In this document: piece by piece, positions 6,822 to 14,858 of the stretch
Position numbering within the stretch: position 1 is the first letter of the stretch
Layout: every line of letters starts with the position of its first letter
From: Deltaproteobacteria bacterium
GTDB taxonomy: Bacteria; Myxococcota_A; UBA9160; SZUA-336
Direction: 5' to 3'
DNA: 36,135 nucleotides
Assembly (NCBI GenBank): GCA_004356455.1
Contig: SMWZ01000051.1
Span: forward strand, 1-36,135
Notes under the pieces: generated by a model
Database searches by the model: none
Told to the model about the DNA's origin: nothing
Seen by the model: only the letters and a program-made list of their open reading frames with translations
Program-made: the position numbers and the translations under genes

Positions 6822-7262
6822 ATGGATCGCGTACATGGGGGTGTGGGCTTCGAGATGGTCGAGCATACCGGCGATCTGGCCGCGCGGCTGCGCGCCCCGG
6901 ATCTAGCGGGTTTGATCGAGGTCGGGATCCAAGCGCTGCGCGCGCTCCTCTTCGAGGGCACGCCTCCGCCGGGTGCGCGCGCGGGTCGCGGGAAAGCCCA
7001 CGTAAACGCGGTCGATCGCGAAGACCTGCTGGTGCAGAGCCTGGCGGAGGCGCTTCACCTGATGCAGGAGCAGGCGCTCTTCCCGTGTGAGATTCGGGTC
7101 GCGCTGACAGGGGAGCGGGAGGCTCAGCTCACGCTCACGGGGGTGCGTGCGGACGGGCACGAGCTGCGGCAGGTGGAGGAGATCAAGGCCGTGACCTACC
7201 ACGCCGTTGAGATCCAAGAGCACGACGGCGAGCTCGAGACCCTGATCGTATTCGATGTGTAG
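6822..7262 (+). CDS. Archease (RtcB cofactor)
   Basis: The roughly 146-residue product shows archease features in order: GFEMVEHTGDLAARLRAPDL at the N-terminus, DREDLLVQSLAEALHLMQEQ in the middle, and AVTYHAVEIQE followed by the C-terminal LIVFDV, whose last acidic residue helps bind metal. Archease speeds guanylylation and turnover of the RNA ligase RtcB, encoded 21 bp downstream, so the pair is almost certainly one operon. ATG 6822 is used; GTG 6816 is possible and no good Shine-Dalgarno decides between them. In the usual HTADV motif the Ala is Gly here (HTGDL). Confidence 0.85.
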   Translation: MDRVHGGVGFEMVEHTGDLAARLRAPDLAGLIEVGIQALRALLFEGTPPPGARAGRGKAHVNAVDREDLLVQSLAEALHLMQEQALFPCEIRVALTGEREAQLTLTGVRADGHELRQVEEIKAVTYHAVEIQEHDGELETLIVFDV

Positions 7263-7283
7263 GAAGCGCTACCCTGCTGCACC

Positions 7284-8747
7284 GTGAAGCCGATCTCGCT
7301 CTCGAGTATCCGGCCCGAGCGACTGGACGACTACCGCTGGCGCATTCCGCGCACCGGGCCCATGCGCGTGGATGGACTGGTCTATGCCGATGACGCGCTC
7401 TTCGCGGCGATTCGGAACGACCCTGCCCTGGTCCAGGTCTGCAACGTGGCCACGTTGCCGGGCATCGTCGGGCCCTCCATGGCTATGCCGGACATTCACT
7501 GGGGCTACGGATTTCCCATCGGGGGGGTGGCGGCGTTCGACGAGGATGAGGGTGTGATCTCTCCCGGTGGGGTGGGCTACGACATCTCCTGTGGCGTGCG
7601 TCTCCTGCGCACCACGCTGCCGGTTGAAGAGGTTCGGCATGAGCGTCGGCTTGGGCCGCTGGTCGACGCGCTCTTCCGGGAAATCCCGAGTGGCGTGGGT
7701 AAGACCACCCGCGGGCGCTTGAACCGGCGGGAGCTGAAGGGGGTCATGTTGCGCGGTGCGGGTTGGGCGGTCGAGCGGGGCTTCGGCCGCCCCGCCGACC
7801 TCGAGCAGATAGAGGACAGGGGTTGCATGCCGGGTGCGGACCCTGCCGCGGTGTCGGAGCGCGCGGTCGAGCGGGGAGCGGCGCAGCTCGGGACGCTGGG
7901 CTCGGGCAATCACTTTCTGGAGCTACAGCGGGTGGATCGTCTCTACGATGAAAAGGCGGCCGCGGTGCTGGGGCTGGTCAAGGGGCAGGTGACCGTCTCG
8001 ATCCACACCGGGTCACGGGGCTTCGGCTACCAGATCTGCGAGGACCACCTGCGAAAGATGGTGAAGGCGGCCGCGCGCTACGGGATCGATCTGCCCGACC
8101 GCCAGCTTTGCTGCGCACCGCTGACCTCGCCCGAGGGTCGCGCCTACCTGGGTGCGATGGCGTGCGGCGCAAACTTCGCCTTTGCCAACCGCCAGGTCAT
8201 CACGCAGCGCGTGCGCGACTGCTTCGGAAAGGTGTTCGGCGAGCAGGAGACCGGGGAGCGGATTGGCGTCGTGTACGACGTATGCCACAACTTGGCCAAG
8301 CTCGAGACCCACTCGCTGGGGGGCGAGAAGCGGCGGCTCTGCGTCCATCGCAAGGGCGCCACACGCTGCCTCGCCCCGGGTCATCCTGACCTGCCGGCGG
8401 CCTATCGCGCCATCGGTCAGCCGGTGCTCATCCCGGGGGACATGGGTCGCTACTCGTACGTGCTCTGCGGTGATCCCGGCGCCGAGCAGGCGACCTTCGC
8501 ATCGAGCTGCCATGGTGCGGGGCGTGTGCTCTCGCGCAAGAAGGCCAGGGCACTCGCGCGTGGGCGCTCGCTGCTGGATGAGATGGCCGAGCGCGGGGTG
8601 CTGGTGCGCAGCCAGGGACGGGCGACAGTCGCGGAGGAGATGCCCGAGGCCTATAAGGACGTGGCCGAGGTTGTCGCCAGCGTCGAGGGCGCCGGCCTCG
8701 CGCGTCGCGTCGCGCGCCTCGTCCCCTTCGCCGTCATCAAGGGGTGA
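7284..8747 (+). CDS. rtcB: RNA-splicing ligase RtcB
   Basis: The 487-residue protein has all the RtcB landmarks: GGVGYDISCGVRLL with the metal-binding Cys, GTLGSGNHFLELQ, VSIHTGSRGFG, VCHNLAKLE, VHRKGATR, GDMGRYSYVL and SSCHGAGRVLSRKKA, whose His is guanylylated during catalysis. RtcB joins RNA 2',3'-cyclic phosphate or 3'-phosphate ends to 5'-OH ends using GTP and manganese. In bacteria it is thought to repair cleaved RNA. It begins with GTG after archease and lacks an obvious Shine-Dalgarno. No rtcA or rtcR is visible. It converges on the PBP gene with only 3 bp between stops, so no terminator fits there. Confidence 0.95.
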   Translation: MKPISLSSIRPERLDDYRWRIPRTGPMRVDGLVYADDALFAAIRNDPALVQVCNVATLPGIVGPSMAMPDIHWGYGFPIGGVAAFDEDEGVISPGGVGYDISCGVRLLRTTLPVEEVRHERRLGPLVDALFREIPSGVGKTTRGRLNRRELKGVMLRGAGWAVERGFGRPADLEQIEDRGCMPGADPAAVSERAVERGAAQLGTLGSGNHFLELQRVDRLYDEKAAAVLGLVKGQVTVSIHTGSRGFGYQICEDHLRKMVKAAARYGIDLPDRQLCCAPLTSPEGRAYLGAMACGANFAFANRQVITQRVRDCFGKVFGEQETGERIGVVYDVCHNLAKLETHSLGGEKRRLCVHRKGATRCLAPGHPDLPAAYRAIGQPVLIPGDMGRYSYVLCGDPGAEQATFASSCHGAGRVLSRKKARALARGRSLLDEMAERGVLVRSQGRATVAEEMPEAYKDVAEVVASVEGAGLARRVARLVPFAVIKG

Positions 8748-8750
8748 CGC

Positions 8751-11273
8751 TTAGTCCAGTCGGGTGGGGCGGATGGAGCCGAATATTGCGTGCTGGGGGG
8801 CCATCTCTTCGGGTACGGTTCCCTCGCGGAACGGCTGGAAGACGGCCTTGTCGTCTCCGGGGTGGGCGAGCAATCCCGTCTTACGGTCGATGCGCGCGAA
8901 CACCACACTCCGGGGTGCCGAGAAATCCAGAGGCGGTAGCTCCGCGAGAGCGGTGCGCATGTAATCGACGAAGATGGGGGCCGCCGCGCGGGATCCGGTC
9001 TCGTTCTTCCCCAGGTTCTGGGCAACGTCGTAACCTACCCATACTCCTGTCACCACCTGCGGCGTGTAGCCGACGAACCATGCGTCGTGCAGATTGTTTG
9101 TGGTGCCTGTCTTTCCCGCAACCGGACGGCGTAGCGCCTTGGCGCGCCAGCCGGTCCCCTCCTGGACCACCGCACGCAGGAGATCGGTCATGAGGTAGGC
9201 GATGACCGGATCGAGCATGTAACCGGGGGGCAGGGCGTCGGGGTCATCTTCACGATCCACGGTCGACCGGATCTCGGCTAGAAGCTGCTCTATGCTGAAC
9301 TGATCCTGCTCGGCGGCTTCCTGATCCGCCGGAAGCAAGGGAACATTCTCCTCCAGCAACTTGCCCTCCCGATCGCGCACCTCGAGGATGAAGCGCGGTG
9401 TCACGCGACGACCCCCTGATGCGAAGGTCGCGTACGCGCGCACCAGCTCTGTCAGCGTGACCTCACTGGAGCCGAGCGCGAGTGAGAGATTGGCCTCGAG
9501 CGACGCTCGGATCCCGGTGGCGTGGGCCATCTCCAGCACCGGCGGGATGCCGATCGCCCGCAGCACTTTGATGGTCGCGACGTTCCGCGAGTGGGCCAGT
9601 GCGCTGCGCAAGGTGATAGGCCCGTAGAACTTATCGCTGTAGTTGCCGGGCTTCCAGGTGATGCCGCTCTCCGTGTCCTCGTACACGATCGGCGTGTCGT
9701 AAACGATTGTGGCCGGCGTGTATCCTTCCTTAAGAGCGGCCGCGTAGATGATAGGCTTGAAGGCCGAGCCCGGCTGCCGACGCGACTGCACCGCGCGGTT
9801 GAACTGGCTGCGATGGAAGCTGTAGCCACCGATGAGCGCACGCACGTTCCCAGTCTCGACGTCCATCGCTACCAGCGATCCCTCGACGTTGGGCGGCTGA
9901 TACAGGGCGTAGACGGGGATCGGCTCCAGCTCGACGGCCCCCAGATTCGGATACCCCAGCACTATGGCCTCCAGGTTGGGATCCTCCAGCTCCACAGCCT
10001 CGGGTGGACGCTCCCCGACCTGCTCGAGCCAGACGAGGTAGCCGACCGCGAGCGCCTGGCTGACCTTCTTTACTCGCGGGACGGCTCCGTCGATCTCCTT
10101 GTCGGGCTCGCCCGCCCACTTGAGATCCTCGAGGCTCAGGAAGGTCTGTCGCTCGGGACCCAGGGCCAGGCGTACCTGCTGCGCCTTGTCGTCGACGTCC
10201 ACCACCAACGCGGGCACGATCGTGAGACCGGGTTCGAGGGACGGGGATGCACCCTGCGCCAGCTCCTCGAGCAGTGCCGTCCATTGCATCCTCGGGATCG
10301 AGCGGATCGGTCCGCGGAACCCCTGCCGCCGATCCTGATCCCGCAGTCCTCGACGCACCGCCCGATAGGCATCGATCTGCCGCTCGATGTCGAGCGTGGT
10401 GCGCACGTTGAGGCCTCCCGTCAGCATCTCCTCCGATCCGTAGTGCCGCTCGAGGTAGCGCCGTACCTCCTCCACAAAATAGGCCGCGGCGGCTCGGGTC
10501 TCGTCCCACTCGACGGCCTCGAACTTCAGCTCCTGTTCGAGCGCCGACGTCCGTTGCTCGCTGCTGATGAATCGTTCCTCCTCCATACGCCGCAGTACGA
10601 ACCGCTGGCGATTCTGAGCCGCAGCGGGATTGGCCCTCGGGCTATAGCGAGACGGAGCCGGCACCAGCCCCGCGATCAGCGCCGACTCGGCCAGCGAAAG
10701 ACCGCTCACGGACTTACCAAAGTAGGTCTGGGCCGCCGACTCGACGCCGTAAGCTCCTGAGCCCAGATAGATCTGGTTCAGGTAGAGGTAGAGGATCTCG
10801 TTCTTGTTGAGGTACTTCTCGATCCGTTGCGCGAGGATCATGTCTTTCACCTTGCGCAGCCAGGTTCGGTCCGATGTGAGCAGTAAGGTCTTGGCGACCT
10901 GCTGGGTGATGGTGCTGCCGCCTTGGGTGATGCCGCCCGCTTTCAGGTTGGCGATCGCGGCGCGCAGGATGCCCGCATAGTCCAGCCCCTCGTGTTGGTA
11001 GAAAGCGCCGTCCTCTGCGGCGATGAACGCGTGCACGAGGTGGGTCGGGACGTTCTCGATGGGGACGATCTCGCGCCGCTCGCGATAGAAGCTCCCGATC
11101 TGGACCCCATCGTGCGAGTGCACCCGCGTCACCAGCTTGGGCGTGTAATCCTTGAGCGTGTAGATCTCGGGCAGCTCGCGCAGGATGAACGCGTAGAAGA
11201 GGGCTACCCCAGCCACGCAGAGCAGCGCTGCAAGCAGCCCGAGAGCAAGGAGAACCTGGATCAGGCGCTTCAC
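8751..11273 (-). CDS. mrcA: Class A penicillin-binding protein 1A (transglycosylase/transpeptidase)
   Basis: The 840-residue protein has an N-terminal membrane anchor (residues 4-31). The GT51 glycosyltransferase domain follows, with the catalytic Glu in AAEDGAFYQHEG (about residue 87) and GGSTITQQVAKTLLL. An OB-like insert lies around residues 300-450. The transpeptidase domain has SAFK (nucleophile about Ser503), SRN (in AHSRNVATIK) and KTG (about residue 721). It polymerises and crosslinks peptidoglycan at the outer face of the inner membrane. GTG 11273 follows AGGAAG at fair spacing; a TAGAGT hexamer upstream could be its -10. It is divergent from gshB. Length is normal for proteobacterial PBP1A. 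Confidence 0.93.
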   Translation of the reverse strand: MKRLIQVLLALGLLAALLCVAGVALFYAFILRELPEIYTLKDYTPKLVTRVHSHDGVQIGSFYRERREIVPIENVPTHLVHAFIAAEDGAFYQHEGLDYAGILRAAIANLKAGGITQGGSTITQQVAKTLLLTSDRTWLRKVKDMILAQRIEKYLNKNEILYLYLNQIYLGSGAYGVESAAQTYFGKSVSGLSLAESALIAGLVPAPSRYSPRANPAAAQNRQRFVLRRMEEERFISSEQRTSALEQELKFEAVEWDETRAAAAYFVEEVRRYLERHYGSEEMLTGGLNVRTTLDIERQIDAYRAVRRGLRDQDRRQGFRGPIRSIPRMQWTALLEELAQGASPSLEPGLTIVPALVVDVDDKAQQVRLALGPERQTFLSLEDLKWAGEPDKEIDGAVPRVKKVSQALAVGYLVWLEQVGERPPEAVELEDPNLEAIVLGYPNLGAVELEPIPVYALYQPPNVEGSLVAMDVETGNVRALIGGYSFHRSQFNRAVQSRRQPGSAFKPIIYAAALKEGYTPATIVYDTPIVYEDTESGITWKPGNYSDKFYGPITLRSALAHSRNVATIKVLRAIGIPPVLEMAHATGIRASLEANLSLALGSSEVTLTELVRAYATFASGGRRVTPRFILEVRDREGKLLEENVPLLPADQEAAEQDQFSIEQLLAEIRSTVDREDDPDALPPGYMLDPVIAYLMTDLLRAVVQEGTGWRAKALRRPVAGKTGTTNNLHDAWFVGYTPQVVTGVWVGYDVAQNLGKNETGSRAAAPIFVDYMRTALAELPPLDFSAPRSVVFARIDRKTGLLAHPGDDKAVFQPFREGTVPEEMAPQHAIFGSIRPTRLD

Positions 11274-11350
11274 GTTACGGGCTTCCTATGCGGAACTCTA
11301 CAGAGGCCACGAGGCTAGCCTAGGGACCGAGGCGATTCAAACCCACTCGT

Positions 11351-11380
11351 TTGACAGTTTCCTACGCCCGACCCTACGAT
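11351..11380 (+). promoter_or_regulatory. Promoter of gshB, apparently leaderless
   Basis: TTGACA (11351-11356, perfect -35) is followed after 18 bp by TACGAT (11375-11380, 4 of 6). The ATG of gshB is only 8 nt beyond the -10, so transcription should start at or within a couple of bases of the start codon. There is no Shine-Dalgarno. Confidence 0.6.
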
Positions 11381-11388
11381 TCCACCTC

Positions 11389-12348
11389 ATGCGACACCTA
11401 TTCATCGTCGACCCGCTGCCGCTTCTCAATGTCGAGAAAGACACCACAATTGCGTTCATGCGCGCAGCCGCCCGGCGTGGCCACGAAGTTTTTAGCGTCG
11501 AGGTCGGCCAGCTCGATGTGGGCGAGGGTGGACGTCCAATAGGCGTAGCGGTACCCACCAAACTCCGCGAAGGAGAGCCCTGGTACGAGCTCGGGACGCC
11601 GCTCTTCATGCCTTTGCACGAGTTCGATGTGGTTTGGATGCGGAAAGATCCGCCCTACGACATCGACTACTTCTTCGTGACGCACGTGCTCAGCCTCGTC
11701 TCTCCTCCGACCCTGGTCGTCAACGACCCGCAGGGGCTGCGGGAGGTCTCCGAGAAGTTCTTCGCGCTTCGTTTCCCCGACATCTGCCCCGAGAGTCTCG
11801 TGAGCCGGCGCATCGATGAGCTGCTGGCCTTCCGCGACAAGCTCGGGGGTGAGATGGTGATCAAGCCCCTGGGGGGGGCCGGCGGAGACGGCGTCTTCCA
11901 TCTGACCCCCAACGATCGCAACGTGCATGCGATCCTCGAGACCGCGACGCGGCAGGGCCGGGAGTACCAGCTGGCTCAGCGCTATATCCCCGAGATTCGC
12001 CAAGGGGACAAGCGCATCATTTTGCTCGAGGACCAGCCGATTGGGGCGGTCCTGAGGGTCCCTCATCACACGGAGACCCGCGCCAACCTGCACGTCGGGG
12101 GGGAGGCGGTCAAAACCGAGCTCACGCAGAGAGACCGTGAGATCTGTGCCCGCATCGGCCCCGCGCTCGTCGAGGCGGGGATCCTGTTCTCGGGTATCGA
12201 CGTGATCGGGGATTGGCTGACCGAGGTGAATGTGACCAGCCCCACCGGTGTGCGCGAGATCAACGCGCTCGAAGGGGTGGCCCTCGAGGAGCTCGTACTG
12301 GATGCCGTGGAACGTCGCTGGCAGGAGCGGCGGGACCGCGACGCCTGA
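11389..12348 (+). CDS. gshB: Glutathione synthetase
   Basis: The 319-residue ATP-grasp enzyme joins gamma-glutamylcysteine and glycine. Proteobacterial GshB features are present: FIVDPLPLLNVEKDTTIAFM at the N-terminus, VWMRKDPPYDIDYFFVTHVL, LVVNDPQGLREVSEKFFAL, VIKPLGGAGGDGVFHL (the ATP-binding loop), QRYIPEIRQGDKRIILLE, and FSGIDVIGDWLTEVNVTSPT with the metal-binding Glu and Asn. No gshA is visible. Length is typical. It is transcribed from its own promoter, with purC 63 bp downstream on the same strand. Confidence 0.96.
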   Translation: MRHLFIVDPLPLLNVEKDTTIAFMRAAARRGHEVFSVEVGQLDVGEGGRPIGVAVPTKLREGEPWYELGTPLFMPLHEFDVVWMRKDPPYDIDYFFVTHVLSLVSPPTLVVNDPQGLREVSEKFFALRFPDICPESLVSRRIDELLAFRDKLGGEMVIKPLGGAGGDGVFHLTPNDRNVHAILETATRQGREYQLAQRYIPEIRQGDKRIILLEDQPIGAVLRVPHHTETRANLHVGGEAVKTELTQRDREICARIGPALVEAGILFSGIDVIGDWLTEVNVTSPTGVREINALEGVALEELVLDAVERRWQERRDRDA

Positions 12349-12411
12349 GGCAAACGCTTGTGTTCCCGCCGCGACCGGTTCAGACTGGCTAAGAATGGGG
12401 GTGGCGGGCTG

Positions 12412-13413
12412 ATGGGAGTCGATCCGGTCCTACTGAGGGAGCAGTGCGGGAGGACCCTCGAGCGCACCGATTTCCCCGAGCTGGGGCAGCGCATCGAGGG
12501 TAAGGTCCGCGACAACTACCTGCGAGGCAGGGTGCGTACGATCGTGACCACCGATCGCATCAGCGCCTTTGACGTGGTCCTCGGGACGATCCCCTTCAAG
12601 GGCCAGGTCCTGAACCAGCTGGCGGCGTTCTGGTTCGAGGAGACGCGGGAGTTGGTGCCCAACCACCTGCTCGCGGTTCCCGATCCCTGCGTCTCGATCG
12701 TGAAGGAGTGCCGCCTGCTCCCGGTGGAGTTCGTCTATCGCGCCTATCTGACGGGAGTCTCTAAGACCTCGATCTGGTCCGCGTATGAGCAGGGGGTGCG
12801 CGTGTACTGCGGCCACCGACTCCCGGAGGGCCTGCACAAGCACGAGCGCCTGGCCGAGCCGCTCCTGACCCCGACGACCAAGGCCGAACGGGGCGCGCAC
12901 GACATGCTCACGTCCCGAGAAGAGCTGATCGCGAGCGGCGTGATCTCCGAGGAGGACTATGACGCGGCCGCACGCCTGGGGGAGAAGCTCTTCGCCGAGG
13001 GCTCTCGCCGGGCCGCCGAGCGCGGACTGATCCTGGTGGATACCAAGTACGAGATGGGCATCGATTCCGACGGCCGAATCGTGGTGATCGACGAGATCCA
13101 CACGCCCGACTCATCCCGCTACTGGCACCGCCACAGCTACGAGCAGGCCATGAGGGAGGGGCGGCGAGACCCCACCGCGCTCGACAAGGAGTACGTGCGG
13201 CGCTGGCTCGTCGAGCAGGGCTATAAGGGGGATGGCCCCCCACCCCAGCTGCCCGAAGATGTACGCTGTGAGGCCGCCCGACGGTACATCGAGGCCTACG
13301 AGGCCATCACCGGGCTCGCCTTCGAAGCCTCCACCGAGGAGCCGATGGCCCGGATTCGGCGGAATCTGAGGGATTTTTCCTCAGAAAAGTTTGACAACTC
13401 CGAAAGGAGTTGA
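12412..13413 (+). CDS. purC: Phosphoribosylaminoimidazole-succinocarboxamide (SAICAR) synthase
   Basis: The 333-residue enzyme makes SAICAR from CAIR and aspartate in purine synthesis. Its motifs are [10 protein letters not shown] near the N-terminus, [50 protein letters not shown] and [20 protein letters not shown]. The start is placed at ATG 12412, after GGGGGTGGCGGG; the frame extends upstream but without family similarity. It is longer than the roughly 240-residue E. coli enzyme and resembles the roughly 300-residue type of fungi and some bacteria. Its 3' end holds the promoter of the following gene. Confidence 0.95.
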   Translation: MGVDPVLLREQCGRTLERTDFPELGQRIEGKVRDNYLRGRVRTIVTTDRISAFDVVLGTIPFKGQVLNQLAAFWFEETRELVPNHLLAVPDPCVSIVKECRLLPVEFVYRAYLTGVSKTSIWSAYEQGVRVYCGHRLPEGLHKHERLAEPLLTPTTKAERGAHDMLTSREELIASGVISEEDYDAAARLGEKLFAEGSRRAAERGLILVDTKYEMGIDSDGRIVVIDEIHTPDSSRYWHRHSYEQAMREGRRDPTALDKEYVRRWLVEQGYKGDGPPPQLPEDVRCEAARRYIEAYEAITGLAFEASTEEPMARIRRNLRDFSSEKFDNSERS

Positions 13414-13418
13414 ATAAC
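13391..13418 (+). promoter_or_regulatory. Promoter with internal dyad, overlapping the end of purC
   Basis: TTGACA (13391-13396) lies inside the last codons of purC; AATAAC (13413-13418) follows after 16 bp and matches the -10 at 4 of 6. Between them is a perfect 7-bp inverted repeat, CAACTCC-GAAA-GGAGTTG (13395-13412). As DNA it could be an operator occupying the spacer; as RNA from purC it would be a GAAA-tetraloop hairpin ending at the stop codon. The downstream gene starts at 13523. Confidence 0.5.
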
Positions 13419-13522
13419 TTTCGTCTTGGCCCCGACTGGGGCCGTGTGTTCTCCGTCGAGAAGGGATTCAGCGGTCGTCATCAGTGCCGCCCCGCCGACG
13501 GAGAAAAAGGGGGGTAAGAAAA

Positions 13523-13969
13523 ATGGCAAGTGTTGTAGCTCGAACCAGTATCCGGCGGGAGCCGGGTTTCCTGTACTACCTGGACAAGCAGGGGGACGTC
13601 TCGCGCGTCGGTATGGCACGCGGCGGCGGACAGCAGGCAAAGAAACGACCTCAAAAGGTGGCCAAGGCAGGCGTCAAGCGAGAATCTGGGTTTCTTTACT
13701 TCATCGACAAGAACGGCAACGTCTGCCAGACCGCGATGGCCCGACGTGGCGGCACCCGACGCAAGCGGAAGACAGCGAGCAAGCGCAAGGCCGCACCGCG
13801 CCGGAAGAAGGCAGCTAGTCGCAAGAAGACAGCGCGGAAGAAGGCTCGGAAGAAGGCAGCCCCGAAGAAGGCTCGGAAGAAGACCGGCCGCAAGAAGGCC
13901 ACTCGCCGCAAGAAGGCCCGTCCGGCGCCCGCCAGCCGTAAGAAGAAGACGGCTCGTCGACGACGCTAG
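13523..13969 (+). CDS. Histone-H1-like basic protein with two tandem GFLY-DK-G motifs
   Basis: The 148-residue product has two parts. Residues 11-36 (RREPGFLYYLDKQGDVSRVG, then MARGGG) and 52-77 (KRESGFLYFIDKNGNVCQTA, then MARRGG) are two copies of one motif, with 15 of about 25 positions identical. Residues 78-148 are almost only Lys, Arg and Ala with KKA/RKK repeats, like the tail of histone H1 and bacterial H1-like proteins that coat DNA. The motif looks like a beta hairpin. I recall single copies in short deltaproteobacterial proteins but know no function. ATG 13523 follows AAGGGGGGTAAGAAAA, a strong ribosome binding site. It has its own promoter and terminator, so it is expressed alone. 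Nucleoid binding is inference. Confidence 0.75.
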   Translation: MASVVARTSIRREPGFLYYLDKQGDVSRVGMARGGGQQAKKRPQKVAKAGVKRESGFLYFIDKNGNVCQTAMARRGGTRRKRKTASKRKAAPRRKKAASRKKTARKKARKKAAPKKARKKTGRKKATRRKKARPAPASRKKKTARRRR

Positions 13970-13995
13970 GTCTATCGGTACCAGAGGTTGGACGT

Positions 13996-14040
13996 AGAGA
14001 CGCGGGGGCAGTCAGGCTGCCCCCGCGCCTCTGTCTTGAG
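13996..14040 (+). terminator. Rho-independent terminator of the histone-like gene
   Basis: CGCGGGGGCAG (14001-14011), loop TCAGG, and CTGCCCCCGCG (14017-14027) form a perfect 11-bp stem. One A-C mismatch then four more pairs (AGAG/CTCT) extend it, and TGTCTT follows. It lies 27 bp after the stop codon. Confidence 0.85.
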
Positions 14041-14064
14041 CTACAAGAACCGCGCTGGATGAGA

Positions 14065-14070
14065 TAGGCT
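14065..14070 (+). promoter_or_regulatory. Possible -10 element of ogt
   Basis: TAGGCT ends 6 nt before the ogt ATG in GAGATAGGCTCGGAGC. There is no convincing -35, and GGAG sits too close to the ATG to be a normal Shine-Dalgarno. It fits the TANNNT pattern seen before other starts in this window. Confidence 0.3.
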
Positions 14071-14076
14071 CGGAGC

Positions 14077-14604
14077 ATGGGTGAGGTTGTTGCCATCTCG
14101 GTGCTCGAGTCGCCGATCGGACGGCTGCGGGTGGCGGCGACCTCGGGAGGCATCGTCCTGATCGCCTTGCCCCGCTCGGGCGGGACCGGTTTCCGCGGCT
14201 GGCTCGAGCGCGTGCTTCCCGACGCCGAGCCCGTAGAAGGGCTGCCCACCCTGGAAGTGGCCTGCCGGGAGCTCCAGCAGTACTTCGCTGGCCGGCGTCA
14301 GGAGTTCACGGTTCCGCTGGACCTGCGGGGTACACGGTTCCAGCTCTCGGTTTGGCGGGCCATCGCGGAGGTTCCCTACGGGGAGACGCGAAGCTACGCC
14401 GAGCTCGCACGCCGGGTGAAGCGCCCCAGCGCGTATCGCGCTGTGGGCGCCGCCAACGGCGCGAACCCCGTTCCGGTGATCATCCCGTGTCACCGCGTCA
14501 TCGCGAGCGATGGAAAGCTCGGGGGCTACGGGGGGGGCCTGGAGACCAAACGGCGCCTGCTCGCATTCGAGAAGACGGCGCCCGGCCAGGGCACCCTGCT
14601 CTAG
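14077..14604 (+). CDS. ogt: Methylated-DNA--protein-cysteine methyltransferase
   Basis: The 175-residue protein has the active-site PCHRV in NPVPVIIPCHRVIASDGKLG, the helix-turn-helix FQLSVWRAIAEVPYGETRSY, RRVKRPSAYRAVGAANGANP, and the C-terminal GYGGGLETKRRLLAFE. It removes O6-alkyl groups from guanine by irreversible transfer to its own cysteine. Length and domain order match Ogt/AGT, without an Ada N-terminal domain. Its stop codon lies within the terminal inverted repeat of the element at 14601-14858. It converges on the cystathionine gamma-synthase gene. Confidence 0.95.
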   Translation: MGEVVAISVLESPIGRLRVAATSGGIVLIALPRSGGTGFRGWLERVLPDAEPVEGLPTLEVACRELQQYFAGRRQEFTVPLDLRGTRFQLSVWRAIAEVPYGETRSYAELARRVKRPSAYRAVGAANGANPVPVIIPCHRVIASDGKLGGYGGGLETKRRLLAFEKTAPGQGTLL

Positions 14605-14858
14605 CCTGGATTTCTCACCAGGGGGTCTACTGCGGCCGCCAACTGCACGCCAATACCGAGGCACACGCGCAGCCGTGTGCTGTGCCGGCAGGCGGGCTTG
14701 CCCGCCGATAACCGGCCAATTTCTCACCAGGGGGTCTACTGCGGCCGCCAACTGCACGCCAATACCGAGGCACACGCGCAGCCGTGTGCCGTGCCGGCAG
14801 GCGGGCTTGCCCGCCGATAACCGGCCAGTACGGCCAGCGGGTGAGAAATCCAGGCTAG
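14601..14858. mobile_element. 258-bp MITE/REP-like element with perfect 19-bp terminal inverted repeats
   Basis: The left end CTAGCCTGGATTTCTCACC (14601-14619) and the right end GGTGAGAAATCCAGGCTAG (14840-14858) are exact reverse complements. Between them lie two 109-bp tandem units and a short unique piece (14828-14839). There is no coding capacity. The element fills the whole gap between two convergent genes, and each gene's TAG stop is the CTAG-type end of the inverted repeat. No target-site duplication is obvious. A segment of it recurs at 32155-32190. It could be a non-autonomous mobile element, a REP/BIME-like repeat or a bidirectional terminator. Confidence 0.7.
14610..14827. repeat. 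Two tandem 109-bp repeat units
   Basis: Unit 1 is 14610-14718 and unit 2 is 14719-14827. By eye they differ only at one base (T at 14681, C at 14790). Each unit can form two hairpins: GCACACG-CGCAGC-CGTGTGC, and GGCGGG-CTTG-CCCGCC within an outer GCCGG/CCGGC pairing. The near-identity implies recent duplication. Confidence 0.9.

Noticed and set aside
13741..13960. DNA tandem repeat in the AAGAAGGC-rich stretch
   Set aside because: It is explained by Lys/Arg/Ala codon runs of the histone-like tail; no constant repeat period is seen.
14610..14827. CRISPR array
   Set aside because: There are only two directly abutting 109-bp units with no spacers and no cas genes.
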